Positions 7,969 to 16,735 of a stretch of 64,000 bases of DNA are shown one piece after another (position 1 is the first letter of the stretch; the number at the start of each line of letters is the position of its first letter). Position numbers and translations under genes: made by a program. Below the pieces are notes generated by a model, which did no database searches, was not told the origin of the DNA, and saw nothing but the letters and a program-made list of their open reading frames with translations. The stretch spans positions 17,985 to 81,984 of the forward strand of contig NZ_JAEMUX010000036.1 in the NCBI RefSeq assembly GCF_016598475.1, read 5' to 3'. Source of the DNA: Streptomyces adelaidensis. GTDB lineage: Bacteria; Actinomycetota; Actinomycetes; Streptomycetales; Streptomycetaceae.

Positions 7969-9021
7969 ATGGTCGTCGGGGCGCGCGCGTTCGCTCGTAC
8001 TCGTTTGTGACCTCCCATGTGACCTCCCGGTCCTCCCCGTCCGCGCCCGCAGCGGCATCGCCGACGCCACTTCGAGCCGTACGCCGTCCCGCAATTCGAG
8101 GAACTGGCCCAGCGGATCGTCCGAGACACGGTCCCAGGGGAACGACGTGGCGTACGGGCCGATCATGCGCAGCTGGGCCAGGGCGTCCGGCCAGCGTTCC
8201 AGGCGGACGAGGACGTAGGTCAGGAGGTTGCGGACCTCGGCGGGCCACGGGTCGCCGGGCGCGTACTCGGCGGAGAGGGCGATCGCGCCGTCCGCCGCCT
8301 CGTCCAGGCGGGCGCGCGGGACCACGGCCCCGCCGCCCTCGGTGAGGTAGGCGAAGGCCGCGCGGACCGGCAGGGCACGGACGAGGGAGCCGGGGAGCGC
8401 GTCCTCGGCGGCCCGCTCGGCGAAGTCGAAGCACTCGCGGTGCGATCCGTACCAGGAGGCCGAGAGGTACTTCAGGGCCGAGACATGGCAGCCGTAGTGG
8501 TGCGGGGAGCGGCGGACCGCCTCCGCCCACAGCTGCTCGAAGCCGGTGTGGCCGAGGCCGGTGCCCCGGGCGTGGTCCAGGGCGATCCGCCAGGGCACCG
8601 GGTCACGGGGCTCACCCTCGGCGGCCGCGGCGATCAGCGGGCCTACCTCGCGCAGCAGTTCGACCCGGGCCGGGGAGCGCAGGCCCCGGGCCACCGTCAG
8701 CTCGGCCTTGATCAGCAGGACGTCCGGGTCGTGCGGGGCGGCCGCCTGCCAGGCCCGCAGCCACCCGTCGCGGGCGTGGGCGAAGGCGGCGAGCCGCAGC
8801 GCGTACCGGTCGCGGTTCTCCCACTCGGCGGACTCCCGGGTGATCCCCAGCAGCTTGGCCGCGGGCACGTACTCGCCGCGCCCCGCCGCCACCAGCACGG
8901 CCCCGAGCCGCTCGTCGGGGGCGTCGAGCAACACCTCGTCGTCGGCGGGCAGCCCGGCGGCGAGCCCTGAGGTGTGACGGACCATCCGGGCGGTACGGAC
9001 GAGCGCGCGCAGTGGATCCAT
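7966..9021 (-). CDS. Conserved helical-repeat protein of unknown function
   Basis: 351 residues, starting at ATG 9019-9021 with AGGGG about 7 nt upstream. The body is a run of amphipathic helices (for example RDRYALRLAAFAHARDGWL, YGCHVSALKYLSASWY, VRNLLTYVLVRLERWPDAL) that looks like a TPR/SEL1-type solenoid. There is no catalytic motif, signal peptide or membrane segment. The last 25 residues are polar and basic (RARTGRTGRSHGR). It recalls actinobacterial proteins annotated as DUF4034-like, but I cannot confirm this. The stop codon forms part of the promoter of the next gene. Confidence 0.8.
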   Translation of the reverse strand: MDPLRALVRTARMVRHTSGLAAGLPADDEVLLDAPDERLGAVLVAAGRGEYVPAAKLLGITRESAEWENRDRYALRLAAFAHARDGWLRAWQAAAPHDPDVLLIKAELTVARGLRSPARVELLREVGPLIAAAAEGEPRDPVPWRIALDHARGTGLGHTGFEQLWAEAVRRSPHHYGCHVSALKYLSASWYGSHRECFDFAERAAEDALPGSLVRALPVRAAFAYLTEGGGAVVPRARLDEAADGAIALSAEYAPGDPWPAEVRNLLTYVLVRLERWPDALAQLRMIGPYATSFPWDRVSDDPLGQFLELRDGVRLEVASAMPLRARTGRTGRSHGRSQTSTSERARPDDH

Positions 9022-9183
9022 GGCGGCCCCTTGCGCCTAGGCCGGCGCCGCTCTCGCGGACCGGGTGCTCACCGTCGTGGTTTCGCAATTGATGGTTTCG
9101 GTATCAAGACGGTGGGAAGACGGTTCAGGTTGTGTGCCTTCAGGTTACGGTCCGGATCGCTGCTCAGAGCTGGTCAGTGCTGA

Positions 9184-10764
9184 TCAGTTCCTGCTCAGGA
9201 GCCGGGTCGCCCCCGCCGCGACCGTCGTCGCGAGGATCCAGCCCAGGATGATCACCGCCGCGGCCAGCCACTGCCAGCCGCCGCGCAGCTGCCAGTAGCC
9301 GACCTGGCCGAGCTCGATGACCGGCAGCAGCAGGTCCAGGGCGAACAGGGTGGGGCTCCAGTTCGGGTGCTCGCCGCTCTTCATCGGCGGATGGTCGGCG
9401 TGTGAAAAGGCGTACGAGGTCAGCGCCCACAGCACCGCCATCCACACCGCGGCCCGGCCCGGCCGGTACCCGTACGCGACCGTCCAGTCCTGCGCGTGGC
9501 CCCAGAGCTTGGCCGCGAACGGCAGGTTCTCCCGCCGGTGGCGCTGCTTGGCCAGCAGCACCTCGCGGGCGCCCTCGTCGTCGCCACCGGTGCGCAGGAC
9601 GGCCGCGAGCCGCTCGTACGGCTCCGGGTTGTACTCGGCGGTCGCCGCCGCCACCCATGCCAGCCGCTCGGCCAGCGGGAACCGGCCGCGCGGTACGAGG
9701 GTCTCGTACTGGAAGCCGCCCATGTGGAGGTTGCCGGGGCCCGGCCAGCTGTCCGCCTCGTCGATCAGGACGCCGACCCGGGCGCCGGACAGGACGACCT
9801 TGCCGCGCTCCGGCCTCTCGCCGAGAAAGCGGAGCTCGGGCGCCTGGACGCGGCGCAGGGACACCTCCTGGTCATCCGTGAGGGTGAACCGGGCCCGCTC
9901 CAGGTCGACGGCGTCCCCGAACCGCCCGTCGTCCAGCCGGATCCCGCCCTGGCACACGAACCGCTGGACGCGGGTCCCGCGCGCGGGCGTGCTCCCGCTG
10001 GTGTGCAGCGGATTGCCGACGCCGGCCGGGGTCAGATAGAGGGTGCGCTCGACGGTCAGCTGGGGCGCGTTGAGGGCGAGACGGCCGTACGGGTTGGAGA
10101 GCCGGCTGCCGCGCAGGCTGAGCGAGGCGCCGATGGTCGCGCCGCGCAGGCTCAGCTCGCCGTGCGACTCCAGCATCTCGGCCTGGACGTCCTGGGCGAC
10201 GGTCAGACCGTCGGCCGAGAGCGAGCGGCCGTGCCGGTCGCGGTAGACGACCGCCTGGTTGAGCAGCAGATCGGTGCCGATGTGCGCGTCCGCGAGCCGC
10301 ACCCCGTTGTGGAACCGGCAGCGCGGCAGATGCAGATCGCCCTCCGTGTGCAGCCGCGCCGCCTCCAGCCGCGGCACCGAGCAGTCCACCAGCCGTACGG
10401 TCGTGAACCGTGCCTCCGGCAGCAGGATCTGCTTCTCGAACCGGCAGGCCCTCATCTCCACGTACGGCACCACATTGCCGCCCGCGAGCTCCAGGGTGCC
10501 CTTGATCTGGACGCCGACCAGCTTCAGCGCGGACACCCGGCCGGCCAGCGCGGGCGGCCCGTCCAGCAGCAGCCAGGCCACGATCCGGGCCCGCACGCTG
10601 CGCTCGGGCCCCCAGGGATGGCCGCCGTGCGGATCGTCCACGGCGGTGTCCCCGTCCCGCAGGTCGTACACGCTGCCATTGCGGAACGCCTGCCACATAC
10701 CGGCCTCGGCGGCGGACAGGTCGTCCGGCAGGTCCCCGTCCCGGACGCCCGCACCCTCGGTCAC
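9184..10764 (-). CDS. Pentapeptide-like repeat membrane protein (sometimes annotated oxidoreductase)
   Basis: About 526 residues. Residues 60-330 form a right-handed-helix-like repetitive region of short Leu/Arg-spaced strands (VEMRACRFEKQILL, ARFTTVRLVDCSVPRLEAA, GELSLRGATIGASLSLRGS). A charged linker (YERLAAVLRTGGDDEGA, REVLLAKQRHRRENLPF) follows, then three or four C-terminal membrane segments ending in LAAAVIILGWILATTVAAGA. I see no Rossmann or FAD motif, so the oxidoreductase label is not supported here. GTG 10764 is preferred (GGAGGAAGGAAGAG just upstream) over GTG 10791. Function unknown; it is divergent from hisD. Confidence 0.85.
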   Translation of the reverse strand: MTEGAGVRDGDLPDDLSAAEAGMWQAFRNGSVYDLRDGDTAVDDPHGGHPWGPERSVRARIVAWLLLDGPPALAGRVSALKLVGVQIKGTLELAGGNVVPYVEMRACRFEKQILLPEARFTTVRLVDCSVPRLEAARLHTEGDLHLPRCRFHNGVRLADAHIGTDLLLNQAVVYRDRHGRSLSADGLTVAQDVQAEMLESHGELSLRGATIGASLSLRGSRLSNPYGRLALNAPQLTVERTLYLTPAGVGNPLHTSGSTPARGTRVQRFVCQGGIRLDDGRFGDAVDLERARFTLTDDQEVSLRRVQAPELRFLGERPERGKVVLSGARVGVLIDEADSWPGPGNLHMGGFQYETLVPRGRFPLAERLAWVAAATAEYNPEPYERLAAVLRTGGDDEGAREVLLAKQRHRRENLPFAAKLWGHAQDWTVAYGYRPGRAAVWMAVLWALTSYAFSHADHPPMKSGEHPNWSPTLFALDLLLPVIELGQVGYWQLRGGWQWLAAAVIILGWILATTVAAGATRLLSRN

Positions 10765-10810
10765 AGCTCTTCCTTCCTCCGTCCCCTGCACTCACGTGTA
10801 TCGCACAACT

Positions 10811-10848
10811 GTTCAAGCTGGTGATGCCCGCTGAGTGACGCCTTGAAC
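10811..10848. promoter_or_regulatory. Inverted repeat in the divergent region before hisD
   Basis: GTTCAAG (10811-10817) and CTTGAAC (10842-10848) form a perfect 7-bp inverted repeat, 24 nt apart, between the divergent gene and hisD. It could be a two-half-site operator; no regulator is known to me. Confidence 0.35.
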
Positions 10849-10933
10849 GCTAGACGTGAAGGTGATCTTCCAGGTTCCCGGTCGGCGCGTATCACCCAGT
10901 GGAACGCGCGGATGACGGCCGACGCGGGTCTGA

Positions 10934-10939
10934 GAGAAT
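10934..10939 (+). promoter_or_regulatory. GAGAAT -10 box for hisD
   Basis: GAGAAT ends 7 nt before GTG 10947, with GATGAC about 17 nt further upstream as a possible -35. No ribosome-binding site separates them, so the his transcript is probably leaderless. Confidence 0.55.
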
Positions 10940-10946
10940 TGACCGC

Positions 10947-12290
10947 GTGATCTCCCGAATCGATCTGCGCGGCGACGCCCTCCCCGAGGGACCCGCCCTG
11001 CGCGACCTGCTGCCCCGAGCCGACTTCGACGTCTCGGCCGCCCTGGAGAAGGTGCGTCCGATCTGCGAGGCAGTGCATCATCGGGGCGACGCGGCGCTGA
11101 TCGACTTCGCGGAGAAGTTCGACGGCGTACGTCTGACGTCGGTACGGGTCCCGGCCGAGGCCCTCACGCAGGCGCTGGAGCAGCTCGACCCGGCCGTCCG
11201 CGCGGCCCTGGAGGAGTCGATCCGCCGCGCCCGCATCGTCCACCGGGAGCAGCGCCGCACCACGCACACCACCCAGGTCGTCCCCGGCGGCACGGTCACC
11301 GAGAAGTGGGTACCGGTCGAGCGCGTGGGCCTCTACGCCCCCGGCGGCCGGTCGGTCTACCCCTCGTCCGTGATCATGAACGTGGTCCCCGCGCAGGAGG
11401 CCGGTGTCCCGTCGATCGCCCTCGCCTCGCCGGCGCAGGCCTCCGCTTTTGAAAATGACCCGGCCGACGGGCTGCCGCACCCCACGATCCTCGCCGCCTG
11501 CGCGCTGCTCGGCGTCGACGAGGTCTACGCGGCCGGTGGCGCCACCGCCGTCGCGATGTTCGCGTACGGCACCGAGTCCTGCCCGCCCGCTCCCATGGTC
11601 ACCGGGCCGGGCAACATCTGGGTGGCCGCCGCCAAGCGGTACTTCACCGGTGTCATCGGCATCGACTCCGAGGCGGGCCCGACCGAGATCGCGGTCCTCG
11701 CGGACGACACCGCCGACCCGGTGCACGTCGCCGCCGACCTGATCAGCCAGGCCGAGCACGACCCGCTCGCCGCCGCCGTGCTCGTCACCGACTCCGTCAC
11801 GCTCGCCGACGCGGTCGAGAAGGAGCTTCAGCCGCAGGTCGAGGCCACCAAGCACATCGAGGACCGGATCCGCCCCGCGCTCGCGGGCCGGCAGTCCGCG
11901 ATCGTCCTGGTCGACGGCCTCGACGAGGGCCTGCGGGTCGTCAACGCGTACGGCGCCGAGCACCTGGAGATCCAGACGGCCCGTCCGCAGGAGGTCGCCG
12001 AGCGCGTGGTGAACGCCGGCGCGATCTTCATCGGCCCCTGGGCCCCGGTCTCGCTGGGCGACTACGCGGCCGGCTCCAACCACGTGCTCCCGACCGGCGG
12101 CTGCGCCTGCCATTCCTCCGGTCTGTCCGTCCAGTCCTTCCTGCGCGGCATCCACATCGTCGACTACACACGGGACGCGCTGGCCGAGGTCGCGCACCAC
12201 GTGGTGACGCTGGCGGAGGCGGAGGACCTGCCCGCGCACGGCGCGGCGATCAAGGCTCGGTTCGGCTGGAAGGTACCTGAGGGCAAGTGA
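10947..12290 (+). CDS. hisD: Histidinol dehydrogenase
   Basis: Zinc- and NAD-dependent enzyme for the last two oxidations of histidine synthesis (L-histidinol to L-histidine). 447 residues, the family length. Recognisable motifs: VERVGLYAPGG near 108, GPGNIWVAAAKR near 218, SEAGPTEIAVLAD near 238, QAEHDP near 265 and the zinc-site stretch GSNHVLPTGG near 374. GTG 10947 (VISRIDLRGDALPEG) matches the family N-terminus; an upstream ATG would add 16 unrelated residues. First gene of the his operon; its TGA overlaps the hisC GTG by 4 bp. Confidence 0.97.
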   Translation: MISRIDLRGDALPEGPALRDLLPRADFDVSAALEKVRPICEAVHHRGDAALIDFAEKFDGVRLTSVRVPAEALTQALEQLDPAVRAALEESIRRARIVHREQRRTTHTTQVVPGGTVTEKWVPVERVGLYAPGGRSVYPSSVIMNVVPAQEAGVPSIALASPAQASAFENDPADGLPHPTILAACALLGVDEVYAAGGATAVAMFAYGTESCPPAPMVTGPGNIWVAAAKRYFTGVIGIDSEAGPTEIAVLADDTADPVHVAADLISQAEHDPLAAAVLVTDSVTLADAVEKELQPQVEATKHIEDRIRPALAGRQSAIVLVDGLDEGLRVVNAYGAEHLEIQTARPQEVAERVVNAGAIFIGPWAPVSLGDYAAGSNHVLPTGGCACHSSGLSVQSFLRGIHIVDYTRDALAEVAHHVVTLAEAEDLPAHGAAIKARFGWKVPEGK

Positions 12291-13399
12291 GCGACGTACG
12301 CATCGACGATCTCCCCGTACGGGACGAACTGCGCGGCAAGAGCCCTTACGGCGCGCCCCAGCTCGACGTCCCCGTCCGGCTGAACACCAACGAGAACCCG
12401 TACCCGCTGCCCGAGCCGCTGGTCGAGCGGATCACCGAGCGGGTCCGGGAGGCGGCCCGGCACCTCAACCGCTACCCGGACCGGGACGCGGTGGAGCTGC
12501 GCACGCGGCTCGCCGAGTATCTGACGAAGACGTGCGGGTACGAGGTCGGCCTCGCCAACGTGTGGGCCGCGAACGGCTCCAACGAGGTCATCCAGCAGCT
12601 GCTGCAGACCTTCGGCGGGCCCGGCCGTACGGCCATCGGGTTCGAGCCGTCGTACTCGATGCACGGCCTCATCGCGCGCGGCACGGGCACGGGCTGGATC
12701 TCCGGCCCGCGCGAAGACGACTTCACGATCGACCTCCCGGCCGCCGAGAAGGCGATCGCCGAGCACCGGCCGGACGTCGTCTTCATCACCACCCCCAACA
12801 ACCCCACGGGCAACGCGGTCTCGGCAGACACCGTCCTCGCGCTGTACGAGGCCGCGCAGGCGGCCAAGCCGTCGATGGTGGTCGTGGACGAGGCGTACAT
12901 CGAGTTCAGCCACGGCGACTCGCTGCTGTCCCTCATCGAAGGACGGCCGAATCTCGTCGTCTCGCGGACGATGTCCAAGGCCTTCGGCGCGGCCGGACTG
13001 CGCCTCGGCTACCTCGCCGCGCACCCGGCGGTCGTGGACGCGGTCCAGCTCGTCCGGCTGCCGTACCACCTCTCGGCCGTCACCCAGGCGACCGCCCTGG
13101 CCGCCCTCGAGCACACCGACACCCTGCTCGGCTATGTCGAGCAGCTGAAGGCGGAGCGGGACCGGCTGGTCGAGGAGCTACGCGCGATCGGCTACGAAGT
13201 CACCGAGTCCGACGCGAACTTCGTGCAGTTCGGCAGGTTCGAGGACGCGCACGAGATCTGGCGGAAGATCCTCGACCGGGGCGTCCTGGTCCGGGACAAC
13301 GGCGTACCGGGGTGGCTGCGGGTGACCGCGGGAACCCCCGCCGAGAACGACGCGTTCCTCGACGCGGTACGTGAACTGAAGAAGGAGCAGAGCACATGA
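12287..13399 (+). CDS. hisC: Histidinol-phosphate aminotransferase
   Basis: PLP-dependent class I/II aminotransferase converting imidazole-acetol phosphate and glutamate to histidinol phosphate. 370 residues. It shows NTNENPYPLP near 31, ANGSNEVIQQLL near 90, NPTGNAV near 170, VVDEAYIEFS near 203 and the PLP lysine in SRTMSKAFGAAGLRLGY near 230. The GTG start overlaps the hisD stop (GTGA), and its own TGA overlaps the hisB ATG, so translation is coupled on both sides. Confidence 0.97.
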   Translation: MSDVRIDDLPVRDELRGKSPYGAPQLDVPVRLNTNENPYPLPEPLVERITERVREAARHLNRYPDRDAVELRTRLAEYLTKTCGYEVGLANVWAANGSNEVIQQLLQTFGGPGRTAIGFEPSYSMHGLIARGTGTGWISGPREDDFTIDLPAAEKAIAEHRPDVVFITTPNNPTGNAVSADTVLALYEAAQAAKPSMVVVDEAYIEFSHGDSLLSLIEGRPNLVVSRTMSKAFGAAGLRLGYLAAHPAVVDAVQLVRLPYHLSAVTQATALAALEHTDTLLGYVEQLKAERDRLVEELRAIGYEVTESDANFVQFGRFEDAHEIWRKILDRGVLVRDNGVPGWLRVTAGTPAENDAFLDAVRELKKEQST

Positions 13400-13989
13400 G
13401 CCGGGTAGGACGCGTGGAGCGGACCACCAAGGAGACGTCGGTCCTCGTCGAGATCGATCTCGACGGCACCGGCAGGACGGAGATCTCCACCGGGGTCGGC
13501 TTCTACGACCACATGCTCGACCAGCTCGGCCGGCACGGTCTGTTCGACCTGACCGTGAAGACCGACGGTGACCTGCACATCGACTCGCACCACACCATCG
13601 AGGACACCGCCCTCGCGCTGGGCGCCGCCTTCAAGCAGGCCCTCGGCGACAAGGTGGGCATCTACCGCTTCGGCAACTGCACGGTCCCGCTGGACGAGTC
13701 CCTCGCCCAGGTCACCGTCGACCTGTCCGGCCGCCCCTACCTCGTGCACACCGAGCCCGAGAAGATGGCGCCGATGATCGGCGAGTACGACACCACGATG
13801 ACCCGGCACATCCTGGAGTCCTTCGTCGCCCAGGCCCAGATCGCCCTGCACGTGCACGTGCCGTACGGCCGTAACGCGCACCACATCGTCGAGTGCCAGT
13901 TCAAGGCGCTGGCCCGGGCCCTGCGCTACGCCTCCGAGCGCGACCCGCGCGCGGTCGGCATCCTGCCCTCCACGAAGGGCGCGCTGTGA
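13396..13989 (+). CDS. hisB: Imidazoleglycerol-phosphate dehydratase
   Basis: Mn-dependent dehydratase (sixth step of histidine synthesis), 197 residues, without the fused phosphatase domain found in enterics. The two metal-binding HHxxE motifs are present: DSHHTIEDTA near 65 and RNAHHIVECQFKA near 160. FYDHMLDQLGRHG lies near 35. Start ATG overlaps the hisC stop by 4 bp; the stop overlaps the GTG of the next small gene. Confidence 0.97.
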   Translation: MSRVGRVERTTKETSVLVEIDLDGTGRTEISTGVGFYDHMLDQLGRHGLFDLTVKTDGDLHIDSHHTIEDTALALGAAFKQALGDKVGIYRFGNCTVPLDESLAQVTVDLSGRPYLVHTEPEKMAPMIGEYDTTMTRHILESFVAQAQIALHVHVPYGRNAHHIVECQFKALARALRYASERDPRAVGILPSTKGAL

Positions 13990-14150
13990 ACGGCCTCTCC
14001 ACGGTCCTGATCGTCGTCGGCCTCTTCCTGGTCGGCGGCATCATCTCCTTCGCCAAGCAGCAGATGCCGAAGAGCCTCATCGTGCTGCTCTCCATCGCCG
14101 CCGGGATGTGTCTCGTCGCCGGCGCCATGAGGCTGGAGGTGTGGAATTGA
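13986..14150 (+). CDS. 54-aa membrane protein inside the his operon
   Basis: GTG 13986 overlaps the hisB stop (GTGA), and its TGA overlaps the TTG start of hisH, so it is embedded in the operon by overlaps on both sides. The product is 54 residues with two hydrophobic segments, LSTVLIVVGLFLVGGIISFA and LIVLLSIAAGMCLVAGAM, separated by a short polar hairpin (KQQMPK). No family function is known to me. It may be a small membrane anchor or regulator tied to histidine-gene expression, but this is speculation. Its conservation should be checked in other Streptomyces his loci, where I recall a similar gene. Confidence 0.85.
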   Translation: MNGLSTVLIVVGLFLVGGIISFAKQQMPKSLIVLLSIAAGMCLVAGAMRLEVWN

Positions 14151-14791
14151 GCACCGCGTCCAAGAAGGTAGTGGTCTTCGACTACGGCTTCGGCAACGTC
14201 CGCTCCGCCGAGCGCGCCCTCGCGCGCGTGGGGGCCGACGTCGAGATCACGCGTGACTTCGACAGGGCCATGAACGCGGACGGGCTGCTGGTGCCGGGCG
14301 TCGGCGCCTTCGCCGCCTGCATGAAGGGGCTGAAGGAGGCGCGCGGCGACTGGATCATCGACCGCCGGCTCTCCGGCGGGCGTCCGGTGATGGGCATCTG
14401 CGTCGGCATGCAGATCCTCTTCGCGCGCGGCATCGAACACGGGGTCGAGACCGAGGGCCTCGACGAGTGGCCCGGCGCGGTCGAGCCGCTCCAGGCCGAG
14501 ATCGTGCCCCACATGGGCTGGAACACCGTCGAGCCCCCGGCCGGCACGGAGCTGTTCGCCGGCCTGGACGCCGACGCCCGCTTCTACTTCGTGCACTCCT
14601 ACGCCGTCCACGACTGGTCCCTGGAGACGCGCAACCCCGCCTTCGCCGCTCCCAGGGTCACCTGGTCGACGCACGGCAAGCCCTTCGTGGCGGCCGTCGA
14701 GAACGGCCCCCTCTGGGCCACGCAGTTCCACCCCGAGAAGTCCGGCGACGCCGGAGCGCAGCTGCTGAACAACTGGATCGGAACCCTGTAG
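14147..14791 (+). CDS. hisH: Imidazole glycerol phosphate synthase, glutaminase subunit
   Basis: Class I glutamine amidotransferase that feeds ammonia to HisF. 214 residues. The nucleophile Cys lies in GICVGMQILFARG near 84, and the His/Glu pair in ATQFHPEKSG near 196. YGFGNVRSAERAL marks the N-terminus. I chose TTG 14147 because GGAGG (14134-14138) is 8 nt upstream and the codon overlaps the previous stop (TTGA); GTG 14141 is possible but too close to the SD sequence. It is separated from its partner hisF by priA and ridA. Confidence 0.95.
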   Translation: MSTASKKVVVFDYGFGNVRSAERALARVGADVEITRDFDRAMNADGLLVPGVGAFAACMKGLKEARGDWIIDRRLSGGRPVMGICVGMQILFARGIEHGVETEGLDEWPGAVEPLQAEIVPHMGWNTVEPPAGTELFAGLDADARFYFVHSYAVHDWSLETRNPAFAAPRVTWSTHGKPFVAAVENGPLWATQFHPEKSGDAGAQLLNNWIGTL

Positions 14792-14793
14792 CC

Positions 14794-15519
14794 ATGGCAA
14801 AGCTCGAACTCCTCCCCGCCGTCGACGTGCGTGACGGCCAGGCGGTCCGGCTCGTGCACGGCGAGTCCGGCACGGAGACCTCCTACGGCTCCCCCCTGGA
14901 GGCCGCCCTCGCCTGGCAGCGCGCGGGCGCCGAGTGGCTGCACCTGGTCGACCTGGACGCCGCGTTCGGCACCGGCGACAACCGGTCCCTGGTCGCCGAG
15001 GTCACCCGGGCGATGGACATCAAGGTCGAACTGTCCGGCGGCATCCGGGACGACGCCTCCCTGGCGAAGGCCCTCGCCACCGGCTGCACCCGGGTCAACC
15101 TCGGCACCGCCGCGCTGGAGACCCCCGAGTGGGTCGCCAAGATCATCGCCGAGCACGGCGACAAGATCGCGGTCGGCCTCGACGTGAAGGGCACGACCCT
15201 GCGAGGCCGCGGCTGGACCCGCGACGGCGGCGACCTCTACGAGACGCTGGAGCGCCTCGACAAGGAGGGCTGCGCCCGCTACGTCGTCACGGACATCGCC
15301 AAGGACGGCACCCTCCAGGGCCCGAACCTGGAGCTGCTCCGCAACGTGTGTGCCGCGACGGACCGCCCGATCGTGGCGTCCGGCGGCGTGTCGTCCCTCG
15401 ACGACCTGCGGGCCATCGCCGCGCTGGCACCCCTCGGGGTCGAGGGTTCCATCGTCGGAAAGGCGCTGTACGCGAAGGCGTTCACCCTGGAAGAGGCCTT
15501 GGAGGCTGTGGCGTCATGA
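14794..15519 (+). CDS. priA: Bifunctional phosphoribosyl isomerase A (HisA/TrpF)
   Basis: TIM-barrel isomerase, 241 residues. In actinomycetes this enzyme catalyses both the HisA step (ProFAR to PRFAR) and the TrpF step (phosphoribosylanthranilate isomerisation). Catalytic Asp11 (LLPAVDVRDG), ELSGGIRDD near 79, AVGLDVKG (Asp130) and VVTDIAKDGTL near 164 are all present. No separate trpF appears among the trp genes of this window, consistent with dual use. ATG 14794 follows the hisH stop by 2 nt; the stop overlaps the ridA ATG. Confidence 0.96.
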   Translation: MAKLELLPAVDVRDGQAVRLVHGESGTETSYGSPLEAALAWQRAGAEWLHLVDLDAAFGTGDNRSLVAEVTRAMDIKVELSGGIRDDASLAKALATGCTRVNLGTAALETPEWVAKIIAEHGDKIAVGLDVKGTTLRGRGWTRDGGDLYETLERLDKEGCARYVVTDIAKDGTLQGPNLELLRNVCAATDRPIVASGGVSSLDDLRAIAALAPLGVEGSIVGKALYAKAFTLEEALEAVAS

Positions 15520-15917
15520 CCGGATCCGCGCGGCGCGTGCAGAGCGGCAGTCCCTGGGAGGAGTCCTTCGGGTTCGCGCGCGCCGTCGCGGTCGGCGACC
15601 GCGTCCTGGTGGCGGGCACGACGTCCTTCAAGGGCGATGTGCTGTACGGGGAGGGCGACCCGTACGAACAGGCCAGGGTCGCCTTCGCGAGCGCGATCGA
15701 GGCGATCGGCGAATTCGGGCTCGGCGTCGGGTCCGTGGTCCGTACGAGGATGTATCTGGCGCACCTGCGGGACGTCGACGAGGTGGGGCGGGCCCACAAG
15801 GAACTCTTCGACCCGGTGCGACCGGCCGCGACCCTGCTGGTCGTGGAGGGTTTCATCGACCCGCGCGTCCTTGTCGAAGTAGAGATCGAAGCATTCAGAG
15901 GAGCCGTGGATTCATGA
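15516..15917 (+). CDS. RidA-family protein within the his operon
   Basis: 133-residue member of the YjgF/YER057c/UK114 (RidA) family, trimeric enamine/imine hydrolases. Motifs: GDRVLVAGTTSF near 28, the catalytic-type Arg in RTRMYLAHLRDVDEVG near 76 and VEVEIEAFRG at the end. It is inserted between priA and hisF with ATGA overlaps at both ends, so it is made together with the His enzymes. It may clear a reactive intermediate of the pathway, but the substrate is unknown; it belongs to an atypical branch, since the usual ridA C-terminus is altered. Confidence 0.88.
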   Translation: MTGSARRVQSGSPWEESFGFARAVAVGDRVLVAGTTSFKGDVLYGEGDPYEQARVAFASAIEAIGEFGLGVGSVVRTRMYLAHLRDVDEVGRAHKELFDPVRPAATLLVVEGFIDPRVLVEVEIEAFRGAVDS

Positions 15918-16669
15918 CCCTGGCGGTCCGAGTCATCCCCTGCCTGGACGTCGACAACGGCCGGGTCGTCAAGGGCGTCAACTTCCAGAACCTGCGCGAC
16001 GCGGGCGACCCCGTCGAGATGGCCAAGGTGTACGACGCCGAGGGCGCCGACGAGCTGACGTTCCTGGACATCACCGCGTCGTCCGGCAACCGCGAGACGA
16101 CGTACGACGTGGTGCGCCGCACCGCCGAGCAGGTCTTCATCCCGCTGACGGTCGGCGGCGGCGTCCGTACGGCCGAGGACGTGGACAAGCTGCTGCGGGC
16201 GGGCGCGGACAAGGTCGGCGTCAACACGGCGGCGATCGCCCGCCCGGAGCTGATCCGTGAGATCGCCGAGCGCTTCGGCCGCCAGGTGCTGGTGCTGTCG
16301 GTCGACGCCCGCCGTACGGAATCCGGCTCCTTCGAGGTCACCACCCACGGCGGCCGCAAGGGCACCGGCCTCGATGCCGTCGAGTGGGCCCACCGGGCCG
16401 CCGAACTGGGCGCGGGCGAGATCCTGCTCAACTCGATGGACGCGGACGGCACGAAGGACGGCTACGACATCGAGATGATCGAGGCCGTCCGCAAGCACGT
16501 GACGGTACCGCTGATCGCCAGCGGCGGAGCGGGACGCCTCACGGACTTCCCCCCGGCCATCGCGGCAGGCGCGGATGCGGTGCTGGCCGCCTCCGTCTTC
16601 CACTTCGGCGATCTGCGGATCGGCGAGGTGAAGGACGCGCTGCGGGGTGCGGGTCACCCTGTGAGGTGA
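15914..16669 (+). CDS. hisF: Imidazole glycerol phosphate synthase, cyclase subunit
   Basis: TIM-barrel cyclase that joins PRFAR with ammonia from HisH to give imidazole glycerol phosphate and AICAR. 251 residues. Catalytic Asp residues lie in VIPCLDVDNGRVVKG (near 12) and VLVLSVDARR (near 130); LTVGGGVRT near 79 and IASGGAG near 201 bind the phosphates. The ATG overlaps the ridA stop by 4 bp. It is the last gene of the his operon and is followed by a hairpin terminator at 16686. Confidence 0.97.
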   Translation: MTLAVRVIPCLDVDNGRVVKGVNFQNLRDAGDPVEMAKVYDAEGADELTFLDITASSGNRETTYDVVRRTAEQVFIPLTVGGGVRTAEDVDKLLRAGADKVGVNTAAIARPELIREIAERFGRQVLVLSVDARRTESGSFEVTTHGGRKGTGLDAVEWAHRAAELGAGEILLNSMDADGTKDGYDIEMIEAVRKHVTVPLIASGGAGRLTDFPPAIAAGADAVLAASVFHFGDLRIGEVKDALRGAGHPVR

Positions 16670-16685
16670 CGCGGCAGACGCTGAT

Positions 16686-16718
16686 GTAAGCCCCGGTCAC
16701 CTGGTGGCCGGGGCTTAC
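16686..16718 (+). terminator. his operon terminator
   Basis: GTAAGCCCCGG (16686-16696) pairs with CCGGGGCTTAC (16708-16718). It lies 17 nt after hisF and 18 nt before the end of the convergent gene, and may act in both directions. Confidence 0.85.
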
Positions 16719-16735
16719 ACCGCTTCGGATACCGC

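Noticed and set aside
9184..10764. Oxidoreductase annotation for the pentapeptide-like protein
   Set aside because: No Rossmann, FAD or other redox motif is visible; only repeat strands and C-terminal membrane helices.
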